From Alcaligenes faecalis (GTDB lineage: Bacteria; Pseudomonadota; Gammaproteobacteria; Burkholderiales; Burkholderiaceae_B): a stretch of DNA of 64,000 nt. This document shows, one piece after another, positions 18,987-27,792 of the stretch; positions within the stretch are counted from its first letter, which is position 1, and each line of letters opens with the position of its first letter. Position numbers and translations under genes: made by a program. A model generated the notes under the pieces. The model ran no database searches. It was not told the DNA's origin and saw nothing but the letters and a program-made list of their open reading frames with translations. Location of the stretch: contig NZ_CP031012.1 of NCBI RefSeq assembly GCF_009497775.1, positions 1,054,001-1,118,000 on the forward strand. Reading direction: 5' to 3'.

Positions 18987-19346
18987 ATGAATGAGGAAAT
19001 GAACCCGGTCCCACAAGGCGGGGGTACAAACCAGTTGGTCAGTCTGCGTAATCTGACACTTATCAATTACGCGCTGTACATCTTGTCCATGTTTGGCGGC
19101 ATCACTGCACTGGTCGCCATCATCATCAACTACATCAAGCGCGATGAAGTGCGCGGCACCTATCTGGAGTCGCACTTTGAGTGGCAAATCCGTACCTTCT
19201 GGTGGGGTTTGGTTGGCGTGGCGCTGTCTTTCTTGTTGATGGCGATTCTGGTTGGTTTTGTGACCATCGTTATTGTCAGCGTGTGGATTCTGTACCGTCT
19301 GATCAAGGGCCTGCTGGCTTTGAATGACGGCAAGGCCATTGCCTGA
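18987..19346 (+). CDS. DUF4870-type small membrane protein
   Basis: A 119-residue protein with helices at about residues 24-48 (YALYILSMFGGITALVAIII) and 68-105 (two tightly spaced spans through SVWILYRLIKGLLAL). Between them is a conserved-looking segment, RGTYLESHFEWQIRTFWW, typical of the DUF4870 group. The function of the family is unknown. An AAGGAG ribosome-binding site supports the ATG. The stop codon abuts, without a gap, the convergent stop of the AraC regulator: the two form the shared palindrome TGATCA. Confidence 0.75.
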   Translation: MNEEMNPVPQGGGTNQLVSLRNLTLINYALYILSMFGGITALVAIIINYIKRDEVRGTYLESHFEWQIRTFWWGLVGVALSFLLMAILVGFVTIVIVSVWILYRLIKGLLALNDGKAIA

Positions 19347-20330
19347 TCAGATAGGCATCGAGTCAGTTTGAACCAGGGCCCGTATATTCTCGCGGGCCTC
19401 TTTGGGCGGTACACCAAAGTGCTGCCGAAATGCCCGGCTGAAATGGGCAGAGCTGCTAAACCCCCAGTGGTAAGCAATCTCCGTGATGGTCTTGTGGTGA
19501 TGGGCCAGACGGCGCAAATCCTGTTCAGCACCTTTCAGGCGCATGGACCAAATCCAGTTTGTCAGTGAATCGGCTTCGCCCTCCCAGGCGCGATGCACGG
19601 TGCTGGCCGTCAGACTCAGGCGCTTGGCAATCTTGCCTATATTCAGCTCCGGGTCGCGCAGATTCTCCAGCACATAGGCTTTGATACGGTCGCGCCGCAA
19701 GGACGTCGTATCGTCCTTCAAGGACAGGCTGCCCAGGTTCTCGGCCAACGCTGCGACCAGAACGCCGACCAGGCTGTCGGCCAGCGACATATCCACAATA
19801 GGGCCGCCGGAGGGCGGGCAATCCATCAGCTCGCTCACCATATAGGAGAGCAGGCGAGCCGTGCCGGATTGGGCGCTGGTGATTTTGCAGGCCGTCATGT
19901 CCTCGGCATTGCGCAAACGCTTGCGCAAGATGGAGCCGGGCAAGGACAGCACATACTGCTCAAAGTCATGGTCAAACAAAAGCTGATAGGGGCGGGTGGA
20001 GTCGTACAGGGCCAGATCGCCGGGTTTCAGGTGGGCGGTCTTGTCATCCTGAACCAGTTGCCCCGCTCCGGCCACTTGAATGCTGAGCAGAAAAATATCC
20101 TCGGATGCTCTGGAGATCTGCAGCGGCGTGCGCAACACGGTCTGTGTGGTCGAGGTGATATGAGAGAGGCTGACCGCCGCCAGTTCGCGGCGCGTAATGG
20201 CCCCGAAAAAAGGGGCGCTGGAGCGGGAGGGAACGGCGCATTCCAGCTGTACATAGGCTTTGTTGACCGCTTCCATCCAGTAGGGCGCGCGCCGGGTAGC
20301 GGGAATTGCCGTGGTGGACCATTGCTCCAT
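19347..20330 (-). CDS. AraC/XylS-family regulator, probable nitrilase activator
   Basis: A 327-residue protein with an N-terminal AraC-type ligand-binding domain (about residues 20-190) and a C-terminal pair of helix-turn-helices (about 220-320). The first lies around LNIGKIAKRLSLTASTVHRA; the second is the family signature ITEIAYHWGFSSSAHFSRAF followed by FGVPPKEAR. It lies downstream of and in the same orientation as the arylacetonitrilase. In Rhodococcus the AraC-type activator NitR is likewise downstream of its nitrilase gene. I infer that it activates the nitrilase in response to a nitrile, through the paired direct repeats at 21722-21760. Confidence 0.88.
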   Translation of the reverse strand: MEQWSTTAIPATRRAPYWMEAVNKAYVQLECAVPSRSSAPFFGAITRRELAAVSLSHITSTTQTVLRTPLQISRASEDIFLLSIQVAGAGQLVQDDKTAHLKPGDLALYDSTRPYQLLFDHDFEQYVLSLPGSILRKRLRNAEDMTACKITSAQSGTARLLSYMVSELMDCPPSGGPIVDMSLADSLVGVLVAALAENLGSLSLKDDTTSLRRDRIKAYVLENLRDPELNIGKIAKRLSLTASTVHRAWEGEADSLTNWIWSMRLKGAEQDLRRLAHHHKTITEIAYHWGFSSSAHFSRAFRQHFGVPPKEARENIRALVQTDSMPI

Positions 20331-20436
20331 TGATGACCTCTCCGTCTTGGATCCAAAGGCTGACGGCAGGGACTGCGATCAACTGGACTGACTAAGTATC
20401 AGGCAAGATCTCTGGTTTGAGCCAGACCAGAAAGAG

Positions 20437-20445
20437 TGACAGGCG
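20437..20445. promoter_or_regulatory. Possible half-site for the AraC regulator
   Basis: TGACAGGCG upstream of the regulator gene is identical to the core of the first operator-like repeat upstream of the nitrilase (21726-21734). It may be an autoregulatory half-site; a 9-base match alone could be chance. Confidence 0.3.
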
Positions 20446-20503
20446 ACGATAATTTCCGACCAGGACGAGGCGGATGCGGGATCGGGGATGCAGCAGGAAT
20501 CAA

Positions 20504-20526
20504 GGCCCGGACAGACTGCCCGGGTC
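20504..20526 (-). terminator. Weak hairpin after the nitrilase gene
   Basis: The arms GGCCCGG and CCGGGTC (one G-T pair) lie 17 bp past the nitrilase stop. There is no good T-run on the minus strand, so it may slow rather than end transcription toward the AraC gene. Confidence 0.35.
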
Positions 20527-20542
20527 TTGTCATCTTCGGGGA

Positions 20543-21613
20543 TCAGGACGGCTCTTGTACCAGCAGCGTGTCCGAGTCCTGAGTCTGGCTGATGGTGACG
20601 GGCGCAGCCGTACTTTGCACGCGAGGCTCGGGAGCGTCTTCCTTTATCACGCTTTTGGAGTGCACCCGAGTCATGGGTTCACGGTGCCCCAGGTCCAGCA
20701 CCAGACGGGTGGCCTCGGGTTTGGAGTAGTGGCCCACAGGGTCGTTGATCGCCTTGGCGAAGGCAATTTCTTCCATGTTCAGATCGGCAATGATCAGCCC
20801 TTCAGCATCGTGCGGCAGGTAGGGAGCCAGGGTGCGTCCGTCCGGTGCAAAAATCATGGAACTGCCACCGCCTACTTTCAGCAAAGAGGCGTTGTGTTCC
20901 CCCACTTCCAGCATGTCCAGCGTCTCCTGGGTGACGACACTGCTGGCGGCGATGGTAAAGCACTGGCCTTCAACCGAATAGATTTGCGAGGCGGCCATGT
21001 TCACCTTGGCGCTGAGCGCATGGGCCTGCTCGCTGTACAGCGAAAAAGACGGCCAGGCGGCAATGTGAATGGCCTCGTGCTGGGAATACAGTGCGTACTT
21101 GCTCAAGGGTGACAGATGTTCCCAGCAGCACAGCGCGCCGACGCGGCCCAGTTCGGTGTCGGACACAATCAGGTCACGGGCATAACCTTCACCAAATACG
21201 GTGCGCTCTACATGCGTGGGTTTGAGTTTGCGACGTGACCACAGCATCTCGCCCTTGTCGTCGATCAGGCATTGGCCCAGATACAGGCTGCCCCCGCTGC
21301 GCTCGCTATAACCCAACGCGATAAAAATACCCAGGCTACGTGCAGCCTGTGCAATGCGCTGAAACTCTGCACTGTCCAGCGAGAGCGAGTTGGCATAGTA
21401 GCGGGCGCTGTATTTCAGCGACCAGGCCGGTGCGCCCAGCCAGACGTGGAAGGGATAGCCGGGCAACCAGGTTTCACCAAACACGATCAGGTCGCAGCCT
21501 TCATCGCGTGCCTGACGCGCCAGCTCAATGGTTTTATCAACACCCGCTGCCAGATCGTAGTTGGGAGAGGCGGCCTGTACGGCGGCTGCCCGGACGATTT
21601 TCCTTGTCTGCAT
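20543..21613 (-). CDS. Arylacetonitrilase
   Basis: This 356-residue nitrilase converts arylacetonitriles such as phenylacetonitrile or mandelonitrile to the carboxylic acid plus ammonia. The catalytic triad of the carbon-nitrogen hydrolase superfamily is visible: Glu47 in VFGETWLPGYPFHVW, Lys near residue 129 in SRRKLKPTHVERTVFGEG, and the nucleophilic Cys near 163 in GALCCWEHLSP. From memory the sequence is almost that of the enzyme characterised from Alcaligenes faecalis. The long C-terminal tail (about 310-356) takes part in helical oligomer assembly in the family. Upstream lie AraC-type direct repeats and a run of nine Gs. PaaY, of the phenylacetate route, is encoded 600 bp away. Confidence 0.95.
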   Translation of the reverse strand: MQTRKIVRAAAVQAASPNYDLAAGVDKTIELARQARDEGCDLIVFGETWLPGYPFHVWLGAPAWSLKYSARYYANSLSLDSAEFQRIAQAARSLGIFIALGYSERSGGSLYLGQCLIDDKGEMLWSRRKLKPTHVERTVFGEGYARDLIVSDTELGRVGALCCWEHLSPLSKYALYSQHEAIHIAAWPSFSLYSEQAHALSAKVNMAASQIYSVEGQCFTIAASSVVTQETLDMLEVGEHNASLLKVGGGSSMIFAPDGRTLAPYLPHDAEGLIIADLNMEEIAFAKAINDPVGHYSKPEATRLVLDLGHREPMTRVHSKSVIKEDAPEPRVQSTAAPVTISQTQDSDTLLVQEPS

Positions 21614-21721
21614 ACATCCTCCTTGTCGCGGTATCCGCGATCCTGATCGCTAGACCGCGCTGCTTACCGAGCCCGGCCATCTTGGTTTGCGTCAGTGTAG
21701 GAGGGGGGGGGCGGCGCTGAA

Positions 21722-21760
21722 TTGACTGACAGGCGCAAAATGCTTGACTGGGAGTCGCAA
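21722..21760. promoter_or_regulatory. Paired direct repeats, likely AraC-type operator of the nitrilase
   Basis: Two 17-bp direct repeats, TTGACTGACAGGCGCAA (21722-21738) and TTGACTGGGAGTCGCAA (21744-21760), agree at 14 of 17 positions. Their 22-bp period puts them on one face of the helix, as AraC/XylS activators require. They lie 109-147 bp upstream of the nitrilase start codon. Confidence 0.65.
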
Positions 21761-21833
21761 GCATGGGGTCAGGAAGACCTCACCCTGATCCGGGCGTCCG
21801 GGTAGTGAACGAGAGAAGTGTGGCTTGCCCGGC

Positions 21834-22091
21834 TTAAAGCGCGAAGCTGTATTGCACCGTCAGCCCCAGGCCCACGACCCACAGAATCAGGGGGATGGGA
21901 CGCATCAGCAGGCCGGGAATGGCGCGCAGGATAAAGCCGATCAGGCGGGTGAACAGCCAGAGCAGGGGCGGCGATTGATCTTTTTCCTTCATGTAGATGA
22001 TGCCTTGCGACAGCAAAAAGGACTGCGACAAGTAGGCGGCGTAAAACACCATGCCCAAGGAAAAGGCCAGCCAGTAATACAACATGCTCAT
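21834..22091 (-). CDS. Small hypothetical membrane protein
   Basis: An 85-residue protein of unknown function with two hydrophobic segments: residues about 3-27 (LYYWLAFSLGMVFYAAYLSQ) and about 45-80 (two short spans around a proline-rich PGLLMRPIPLIL). I take the ATG at 22091 over the TTG further upstream. It diverges from paaY with about 110 bp between the starts and has no operon partner. It cannot be assigned to a named family with confidence. Confidence 0.55.
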   Translation of the reverse strand: MSMLYYWLAFSLGMVFYAAYLSQSFLLSQGIIYMKEKDQSPPLLWLFTRLIGFILRAIPGLLMRPIPLILWVVGLGLTVQYSFAL

Positions 22092-22204
22092 AGGATGCAA
22101 AAAGAAAGAGTACGGCGCATTATATCGGTCTGTAGCAGCTATGATCGTATTTTTGGCCGGACCTGGGGCCGGCTGTGGGTGCAGGCTTTTTGTACGAGGC
22201 AGGT

Positions 22205-22798
22205 ATGCAAAATATTTATTCTATTGATGGGCTGGTGCCGGTGGTTCATCCCACGGCCTATGTTCATCCTACCGCTGTACTGATTGGTGACGTCATTATT
22301 GGCGAGGGCGTGTATATCGGCCCTCTGGCCAGTTTGCGAGGGGACTTCGGACGCATCATCATGAAGGCAGGCTCCAATATTCAGGACACCTGTGTCATTC
22401 ATGGCACGCCTTATCAGGACACGGTGGTGCATGAAGACGGCCACGTCGGGCACGGCGCGGTGCTGCACGGCTGCGTCATTGGCCGCAACGTGCTGGTGGG
22501 CATGAATGCCGTCGTCATGGACGCGGCGGACATCGGTGCGGACAGCATTATTGGTGCCATGGCCTTTGTGAAAAAAGGCATGCAGGTGCCGCCCCGCAGC
22601 CTGGTGGCGGGTTCTCCGGCTACGGTGGTCAAGGAGCTGGATCAGAAAGCCATTGATGGCAAATTCTTCGGTACGCGCATGTACCAGCGTCTGGCCCAGC
22701 GTTCCCTGGCAACGATGCAGCGCGTGGAGCCTTTGACAGAAGTGGACGCAGACCGCCCGCGTTTGCGTGAAGATCAGATTTATCCGGTGGATAAGTAA
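22205..22798 (+). CDS. paaY: Phenylacetate-pathway hexapeptide protein PaaY
   Basis: A 197-residue left-handed beta-helix protein of the gamma-carbonic-anhydrase group. Hexapeptide repeats run from about residue 15 to 140 ([20 protein letters not shown]). The metal-site histidines are visible in QDTCVIHG and [12 protein letters not shown]. PaaY acts as a thioesterase that removes dead-end CoA thioesters during aerobic phenylacetate degradation. The sequence follows E. coli PaaY closely from memory. The ATG at 22205 is favoured over an in-frame upstream GTG because a GAGG-type ribosome-binding site lies just before it and the length then matches the family. The rest of the paa operon is not in this window. 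Confidence 0.88.
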   Translation: MQNIYSIDGLVPVVHPTAYVHPTAVLIGDVIIGEGVYIGPLASLRGDFGRIIMKAGSNIQDTCVIHGTPYQDTVVHEDGHVGHGAVLHGCVIGRNVLVGMNAVVMDAADIGADSIIGAMAFVKKGMQVPPRSLVAGSPATVVKELDQKAIDGKFFGTRMYQRLAQRSLATMQRVEPLTEVDADRPRLREDQIYPVDK

Positions 22799-23079
22799 GG
22801 CAGGTCAGCCTGTCTCCATACTGGTTGCTTTCCGAGGGGGCGCTTTGCCAACAGCACGCCGACTTGTCGTCTGTCCTGCCCACTGGCTTCCCCCCGGAAC
22901 GACAAAGCGTAGCCGCGCATTGTCGCCGGTGTGATGGTGTGGACATCAGTGCTGTTCCTGCTGGACAAGCTCGGCTGTTGTTCTTTTTCTGAAACCCCCA
23001 TCCTTGACCTTGAATACCCCCCCCGCGTGTGGGGATCAAATCCTTGACATCGACTGCATCACCATTTTGAAGATCCTTC

Positions 23080-23871
23080 ATGGAAAATTTCCTCTATGCC
23101 ATTGATTCATATTCATGGCTGCTGCTGATTTGCATCTTTATCAGCCTGAGCCTGGCCGCGTTTTTGGGGAAATTCTCCTGGGGGCGGAAATTCAAGCGTG
23201 ATGCCGCGACCGAGGATGAACTCAAGATCGTGCTGGGCGCAACTTTGTCCCTTTTCGGTTTGTTGATCGGCTTTATCCTGTCGTTCGCGATTAGCGGCTA
23301 TAACACGCGCGTGGCAGCCGAAGAGAACGAGGCCATTGCCGTGGGGAACGCGTTTCAGCGCACCACGCTGCTGCAGGAAAGCCATCAGGAGCAGGCAAAG
23401 AGCATACTGATGGATTACCTGAACCTGCGAAGCCAGTTTTTTGAAACCGCAGATGAGGACCAGCGTGCGGAAATCCGCATGGAGTCCATTCGCATGCAAA
23501 CCAGCATGTGGACTTTGATTAGCCGGATCGCCAAGGCCAATCCCGACCCCATCATTGTCACGGTGCTGAATGCCTGCAATGATTTGTACATTGCGCAGCA
23601 GAAAACCATGGCCAGTTGGCGGCACCAGATTCCTGGCGCGGCGTGGACCATTCTGATCATCTTCGGCCTGTGTTCCAACTTCCTGATCGGCTACAACATT
23701 CGCGGCAAAGGTGGCCGCAATACCCTGATATTTGTCATTCCGGCAGTGACGGCGCTGGCCCTGTTCATGATCGCGGAGATTGATGTGCCGGGTAAAGGCA
23801 TCATTCGCGTCGCGCCGGATAATCTCAAGGCGATCCGCGTTACGGTGTCCAGCGGGGGGCTGATGCCCTGA
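23080..23871 (+). CDS. DUF4239-type membrane protein
   Basis: A 263-residue protein of unknown function. Two membrane helices lie near the N-terminus (about residues 10-30 and 48-72, the second in LGATLSLFGLLIGFILSFAI). A long soluble helical region follows (about 75-180, beginning with the charged ENEAIAVGNAFQRT). Two helices close the protein (about 185-205 and 212-232). This is the layout of the bestrophin-like DUF4239 family; ion-channel activity for the family is only a suggestion. It appears monocistronic and ends at a bidirectional terminator shared with the ABC-transporter operon. Confidence 0.75.
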   Translation: MENFLYAIDSYSWLLLICIFISLSLAAFLGKFSWGRKFKRDAATEDELKIVLGATLSLFGLLIGFILSFAISGYNTRVAAEENEAIAVGNAFQRTTLLQESHQEQAKSILMDYLNLRSQFFETADEDQRAEIRMESIRMQTSMWTLISRIAKANPDPIIVTVLNACNDLYIAQQKTMASWRHQIPGAAWTILIIFGLCSNFLIGYNIRGKGGRNTLIFVIPAVTALALFMIAEIDVPGKGIIRVAPDNLKAIRVTVSSGGLMP

Positions 23872-23927
23872 TTTCCGTTCGCGCTTGTTCAGCCAGCGCA
23901 ATTTGCTGCTGGAGTCATGGGGAAATA

Positions 23928-23975
23928 AAAAACCCCTTGAAAGCCGGATGAGAATCCAGCATCAAGGGGTTTTTC
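23928..23975. terminator. Bidirectional terminator
   Basis: The arms AACCCCTTGA and TCAAGGGGTT are flanked by A and T tracts on either side. It ends the DUF4239 gene on the plus strand and the ABC-importer operon on the minus strand. Confidence 0.88.
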
Positions 23976-24048
23976 GATTCAGTGCCTATCAGCAGGCGGG
24001 TGGAGCAGGTCCACCACGCCTCGCTATTGGGCTCTGAATGTCTCCGGC

Positions 24049-25053
24049 TTATTTGCCAGCCGCAGCCAAAGCCTGTTTCCAGGCTTCGATGACCGTTTCG
24101 TACTCGGCAGCTGCCTTCAAAGGATCGATGTTGGCGATCTTGATCTGATCCAGGTTAGGCAACTTGGTCAGCTCGGCCACATTGATGTCGCTGCGAGTAG
24201 GACGGCGGAAGTTTTCCACCAGTTCGGCTTCCTGGACTTCTTTGGACAGCAGAACGTCGACCAGCTTGCGGGCCGCTTCCTGACCGTTCTTGGGGTTCTT
24301 GATCACGGCCACGCCTTCGGGAGCGATGAAGGTACCGTCTTCAGGGTAGATCAGCTCAATACCTTTCTGACCACCGGCCACGTACGCGTAGGCCGCGTAT
24401 TCCATGGTCACACCCAAGGGGTACTCGCCGTTCGCTACGCTCTTGTAAACCTGGCCCGAGCTCTTGGACACGATCACGTTGGCAGCCAGCTTTTGCAGGC
24501 CTTCAGCGCCGTACAGTTGGTAGATGCCATAAACCTGGTCGTAAGCACTGCCCGATGAGGCTGGGTCACCAATAATGACCTTGCCTTTCCACTGAGGATC
24601 GAACAGGTCAGCCCAGGTCTTGGGAGCGGCCTGGCCTTTCAACTGGCGGTCGTTGGCCATGATGACCATGACGTGGGCGTTGGAGCTGGTCCACAGGCTG
24701 TCCTTGCCGTGGAAGGCTTCAGGAATGGCCTTGTTTTCGGGCGATTCGTAGGCTTCGAAGTTCTGCTGGAAAGCAGCCATGGTGCCGTAGCCAGTGCCCC
24801 ATACCACATCGCCCAGCGGGTTTTTTGCTTCGGCTTCGATACGCTTCATCAAGGCGCCAGCGCCCGAGGTCACTTGTTGAATGGACAGGTCAGAAGCGGT
24901 CTTGCGAGCGATTTCCAGCGCCGTATCAATAGTTTGCACATTGTTGGGCGTGTACATCACGGCATTGGCAGCCATGGCGGCACCGGACAGGGACATGGCG
25001 CCGACACTGAGGGAGAGTGCCAGACCAGTTTTCAGAAAACGTGTAGTCAGCAT
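24049..25053 (-). CDS. ABC-transporter periplasmic binding protein (iron(III)-type)
   Basis: A 334-residue protein with a Sec signal peptide (cleavage near AMAANA, residue 29) and the fold of the family that binds ferric iron and related small ligands (FbpA/AfuA type). Motifs include the ligand-side GDVVWGTGYGTMAAF near residue 80 and SGSAYDQVYGIYQLYG near 168. The tyrosine-rich EYAAYAYVAGG (about 222-232) could supply iron-coordinating tyrosines. The substrate is inferred: aminoethylphosphonate or thiamine binders share the fold. It is the last gene of the ATPase-permease-binding-protein operon. Confidence 0.85.
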   Translation of the reverse strand: MLTTRFLKTGLALSLSVGAMSLSGAAMAANAVMYTPNNVQTIDTALEIARKTASDLSIQQVTSGAGALMKRIEAEAKNPLGDVVWGTGYGTMAAFQQNFEAYESPENKAIPEAFHGKDSLWTSSNAHVMVIMANDRQLKGQAAPKTWADLFDPQWKGKVIIGDPASSGSAYDQVYGIYQLYGAEGLQKLAANVIVSKSSGQVYKSVANGEYPLGVTMEYAAYAYVAGGQKGIELIYPEDGTFIAPEGVAVIKNPKNGQEAARKLVDVLLSKEVQEAELVENFRRPTRSDINVAELTKLPNLDQIKIANIDPLKAAAEYETVIEAWKQALAAAGK

Positions 25054-25069
25054 AGTGAGCCTTTTTAGA

Positions 25070-26737
25070 TTAGCGGCTGGAAAACAGATCCAGCTTGAGA
25101 AAACGGATAGCCAGATAAATCGGCACCAGAATCACGACCATCAGGATCACCCCGTAAGCCGAAGCGCGGGCCAGAAAGCCGGCGTCGATCTGACGGAACA
25201 TCTGGATGGGCATGGTCTCCATACCACCGTAATACAGCACGATAGTGGCGGAAATTTCAGCCAGCGAAGTGACCCACATCAGGATGGCCGCGCCCAGAAT
25301 GGCGGGCTTCATCAAGGGCAGAACCACTTTGAAGAAACTCTGGAAGGGACTGACACCCAGATTGATGGAGGCCTCTTCAATAGAGTCGGGAATGTTGTAG
25401 AGCGAGGCCGAGGCCGAGCGAATGGAGAAGGGCACTTTACGCACAAAGTACGCGCCCGCCATGATCACCCAGGTGCCGGTCAGCACCAGCATGCCGCTGT
25501 TGTAGGTCTGGATCAGGGCAATACCCAGCACGGTGCCGGAAATGGCCAAAGGCAGCATCACCATATAGTCCAGCGCGGTCACTACGAACAGGCGCTTTTT
25601 TACGATCAGGTAACTGCAGATCGTGGCAAAGCAGGTGCCTGCAATGGTGGCGACACTGGCCAGCATCAGCGAGTTCAGGATGGGCTCGGGAGCGTAGCGC
25701 AGGGCACGCTCCATATTGTCCAGGGTGAAGGTGCCGTATTGCATGACCGGGCCGCTGGCTTTGGTGAAAGCACCAATCAGCACGATGAAGGCCGGGATCA
25801 GTGAGAAGGTCACAAACAGCACTGCGCCAACCGTTAGCAGGATACCGGCCAGGCCTTGAGCACGAACCGGGCGCGGGGCGCGGCCTTGCTGCATCTGGAA
25901 GGTCTTGCGCTCCAGTACCCGTTTCTGGATGAACAGCACTGCACCGACCAGAATTACGGACACCACGGCCAGCACACCTTGCATGGTGGGGTTGCCGCTC
26001 ATCTCGGACAGGAAGGTGGTGTAGGTCAGCGAAGACAGCACATCAACCTGACCACCCAGAATCATCGGGATGGAGAAGTTGTCCACGGCCAGCGTGAACA
26101 CAATCATGGCGTTGACCAGCAGCGCAGGCATCAGCACCGGGAAGGTCACGCTAAGCGCACGCTTGAAGTTGCTGGCACCCAGGTTCACGGCGGCTTCTTC
26201 CAGCGTGCCGTCAATGGCCTTGAGCGCAGCCAGCATACCGATATACACGTAGGTGTAATCGTTCAGGATCAGCACATAGGACATGCCGAACCAGCCGTAG
26301 AAGCTGGGCAGATCAATGCCAACGCTCTCCAGCGCCAGACGCACCACACCGTTATTGCCCAGCAACATCAGCCAGGCCTGCGAGACGATGATGTCCGGCA
26401 GCACAATGGTGGTCAAAGGCAGGATCGCCACAATGGCCTTGCCGGGGAAGTCGTAGCGGGCCACCACATAGGCCAGTGGAGCGCCCAGCAGCAAGGTGCC
26501 GATGGTGGAGATCAGACCCAGCTTGATGGTGTTGAAGAAGGCTTCAACATAGCGCGGGTCGTTAAAGAAGGTTTCAAAGCCGTGCAGGCTGGGCATGCCC
26601 GTTGCCGGGTCGATCACGCTTTGATAGAACAGGGAGGCGAGTGGCCAGACGACCCAGAACACCAGCACCACCAGACAAACCAGGGCGGGCAGGAACCAGG
26701 GAGAACGAAGGGCCAGGGGTCTTGCAGCAATAGCCAT
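25070..26737 (-). CDS. ABC-transporter permease, two-domain iron(III) type
   Basis: A long permease of 555 residues made of two fused membrane domains. Each has about six helices and an EAA loop: LEEAAVNLGASNFKRALSVT in the first half and IEEASINLGVSPFQSFFKVV in the second. This duplicated layout is that of FbpB/SfuB-type importers. I place the start at the ATG at 26737, 5 nt after the ATPase stop, rather than at an upstream in-frame start that would overlap it. It moves the ligand delivered by the binding protein encoded downstream. Confidence 0.9.
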   Translation of the reverse strand: MAIAARPLALRSPWFLPALVCLVVLVFWVVWPLASLFYQSVIDPATGMPSLHGFETFFNDPRYVEAFFNTIKLGLISTIGTLLLGAPLAYVVARYDFPGKAIVAILPLTTIVLPDIIVSQAWLMLLGNNGVVRLALESVGIDLPSFYGWFGMSYVLILNDYTYVYIGMLAALKAIDGTLEEAAVNLGASNFKRALSVTFPVLMPALLVNAMIVFTLAVDNFSIPMILGGQVDVLSSLTYTTFLSEMSGNPTMQGVLAVVSVILVGAVLFIQKRVLERKTFQMQQGRAPRPVRAQGLAGILLTVGAVLFVTFSLIPAFIVLIGAFTKASGPVMQYGTFTLDNMERALRYAPEPILNSLMLASVATIAGTCFATICSYLIVKKRLFVVTALDYMVMLPLAISGTVLGIALIQTYNSGMLVLTGTWVIMAGAYFVRKVPFSIRSASASLYNIPDSIEEASINLGVSPFQSFFKVVLPLMKPAILGAAILMWVTSLAEISATIVLYYGGMETMPIQMFRQIDAGFLARASAYGVILMVVILVPIYLAIRFLKLDLFSSR

Positions 26738-26742
26738 GGGTC

Positions 26743-27792
26743 TTACGCCTCGACCAGACGACATTCAGGGCTAAAGCTCAGGTTCACCGAAGCACCTGCA
26801 GACAGATGCGGGTCCTGGGCAGCGGCCACGTCGGCAATAATCTGCTTGCCGTCGCTCAGCTTCAGGCTGTAGGCCGTTTTGGTTCCCAGATACTGGCGAG
26901 CCACAACGTGGGCAGGAATGCTGCCAGCCTGGGCTTCGGTATGCAGGGTGATGTTTTCAGGGCGCACGGCCAGCAGCACCTGACCAGCAGGTGCGGGGCT
27001 GTTCACCATAATGTGTCCACCGGCAATGCTGACGGTGGTGTGATCCGCTTCCCCATGCACGCCCAGGGTGTCGATCAGGTTGGCCGCGCCAATAAAGTCG
27101 GCAGCATAGGCCGTGCGTGGGGTGGAGTACATGGCTTCGGGGGTATCGAGCTGGTCGATACGGCCCTGGCGCAGCAAGGCAATGCGATCCGACATGGACA
27201 GGGCTTCTTCCTGGTCATGCGTCACGAAAATAGCCGTAATGTTGGATTCCTGCTGCAATTCGCGGATGACCTGGCGCATTTGAATACGCAGCTTGGCATC
27301 CAGGTTGGACAAGGGCTCGTCCATCAGCAGAACACGGGGTTCAATGACCAGGGCGCGGGCCAGGGCCACACGCTGGCGCTGGCCGCCGGACAGTTCGGCC
27401 GGGTAACGCTCGCCCATGCCACCCAGTTCCACGCGGTCCAGGATGTAGGCGACTTTCTTCTTGATCTCGCTGCTGCTGACTTTGCGTACCCGCAAGCCGT
27501 AAGCCACATTGTCAAACACGGTTTTATCGGGGAACAGTGCGTAGTCCTGGAACACCATGCCGGTCTCGCGCTTGTGCGCGGGCAGGTAGGTAATGTCTTC
27601 CTTGTCCAGAAACAGGCGGCCTTCATCGGGGATGATGAAACCGGCAATCATGCGCAGCAAAGTCGTTTTGCCACAGCCGCTGGGCCCTAATAAAGTGAAG
27701 AACTCGCCGTGCCGGATTTGCAGGCTCAGTTCATTGATGATGGTATTGCTGCCGTAGCGTTTCACTACGTGATCGATGTGGATTTCTGCCAT
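26743..27792 (-). CDS. ABC-transporter ATPase, iron(III)/spermidine type
   Basis: A 349-residue nucleotide-binding subunit. Walker A GPSGCGKTT (about residues 37-45), the signature LSGGQRQRVALARAL (about 134-148), Walker B VLLMDEPLSNLD (about 154-165) and the H-loop AIFVTHDQEEAL (about 188-199) are all intact. The C-terminal third (about 240-349) is a TOBE-like regulatory domain as in FbpC/PotA. It is the first gene of the operon, so the promoter lies in the 650-bp gap to its right. Confidence 0.93.
   Translation of the reverse strand: MAEIHIDHVVKRYGSNTIINELSLQIRHGEFFTLLGPSGCGKTTLLRMIAGFIIPDEGRLFLDKEDITYLPAHKRETGMVFQDYALFPDKTVFDNVAYGLRVRKVSSSEIKKKVAYILDRVELGGMGERYPAELSGGQRQRVALARALVIEPRVLLMDEPLSNLDAKLRIQMRQVIRELQQESNITAIFVTHDQEEALSMSDRIALLRQGRIDQLDTPEAMYSTPRTAYAADFIGAANLIDTLGVHGEADHTTVSIAGGHIMVNSPAPAGQVLLAVRPENITLHTEAQAGSIPAHVVARQYLGTKTAYSLKLSDGKQIIADVAAAQDPHLSAGASVNLSFSPECRLVEA

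Noticed and set aside
22933..23046. 37-codon plus-strand ORF between paaY and the DUF4239 gene
   Set aside because: No ribosome-binding site, biased composition around a run of Cs, and no recognisable feature.
24049..27792. Naming the ABC importer as a proven iron transporter
   Set aside because: The fold and fused permease fit ferric importers, but phosphonate and thiamine systems share them, and no iron-responsive Fur box was recognised upstream.
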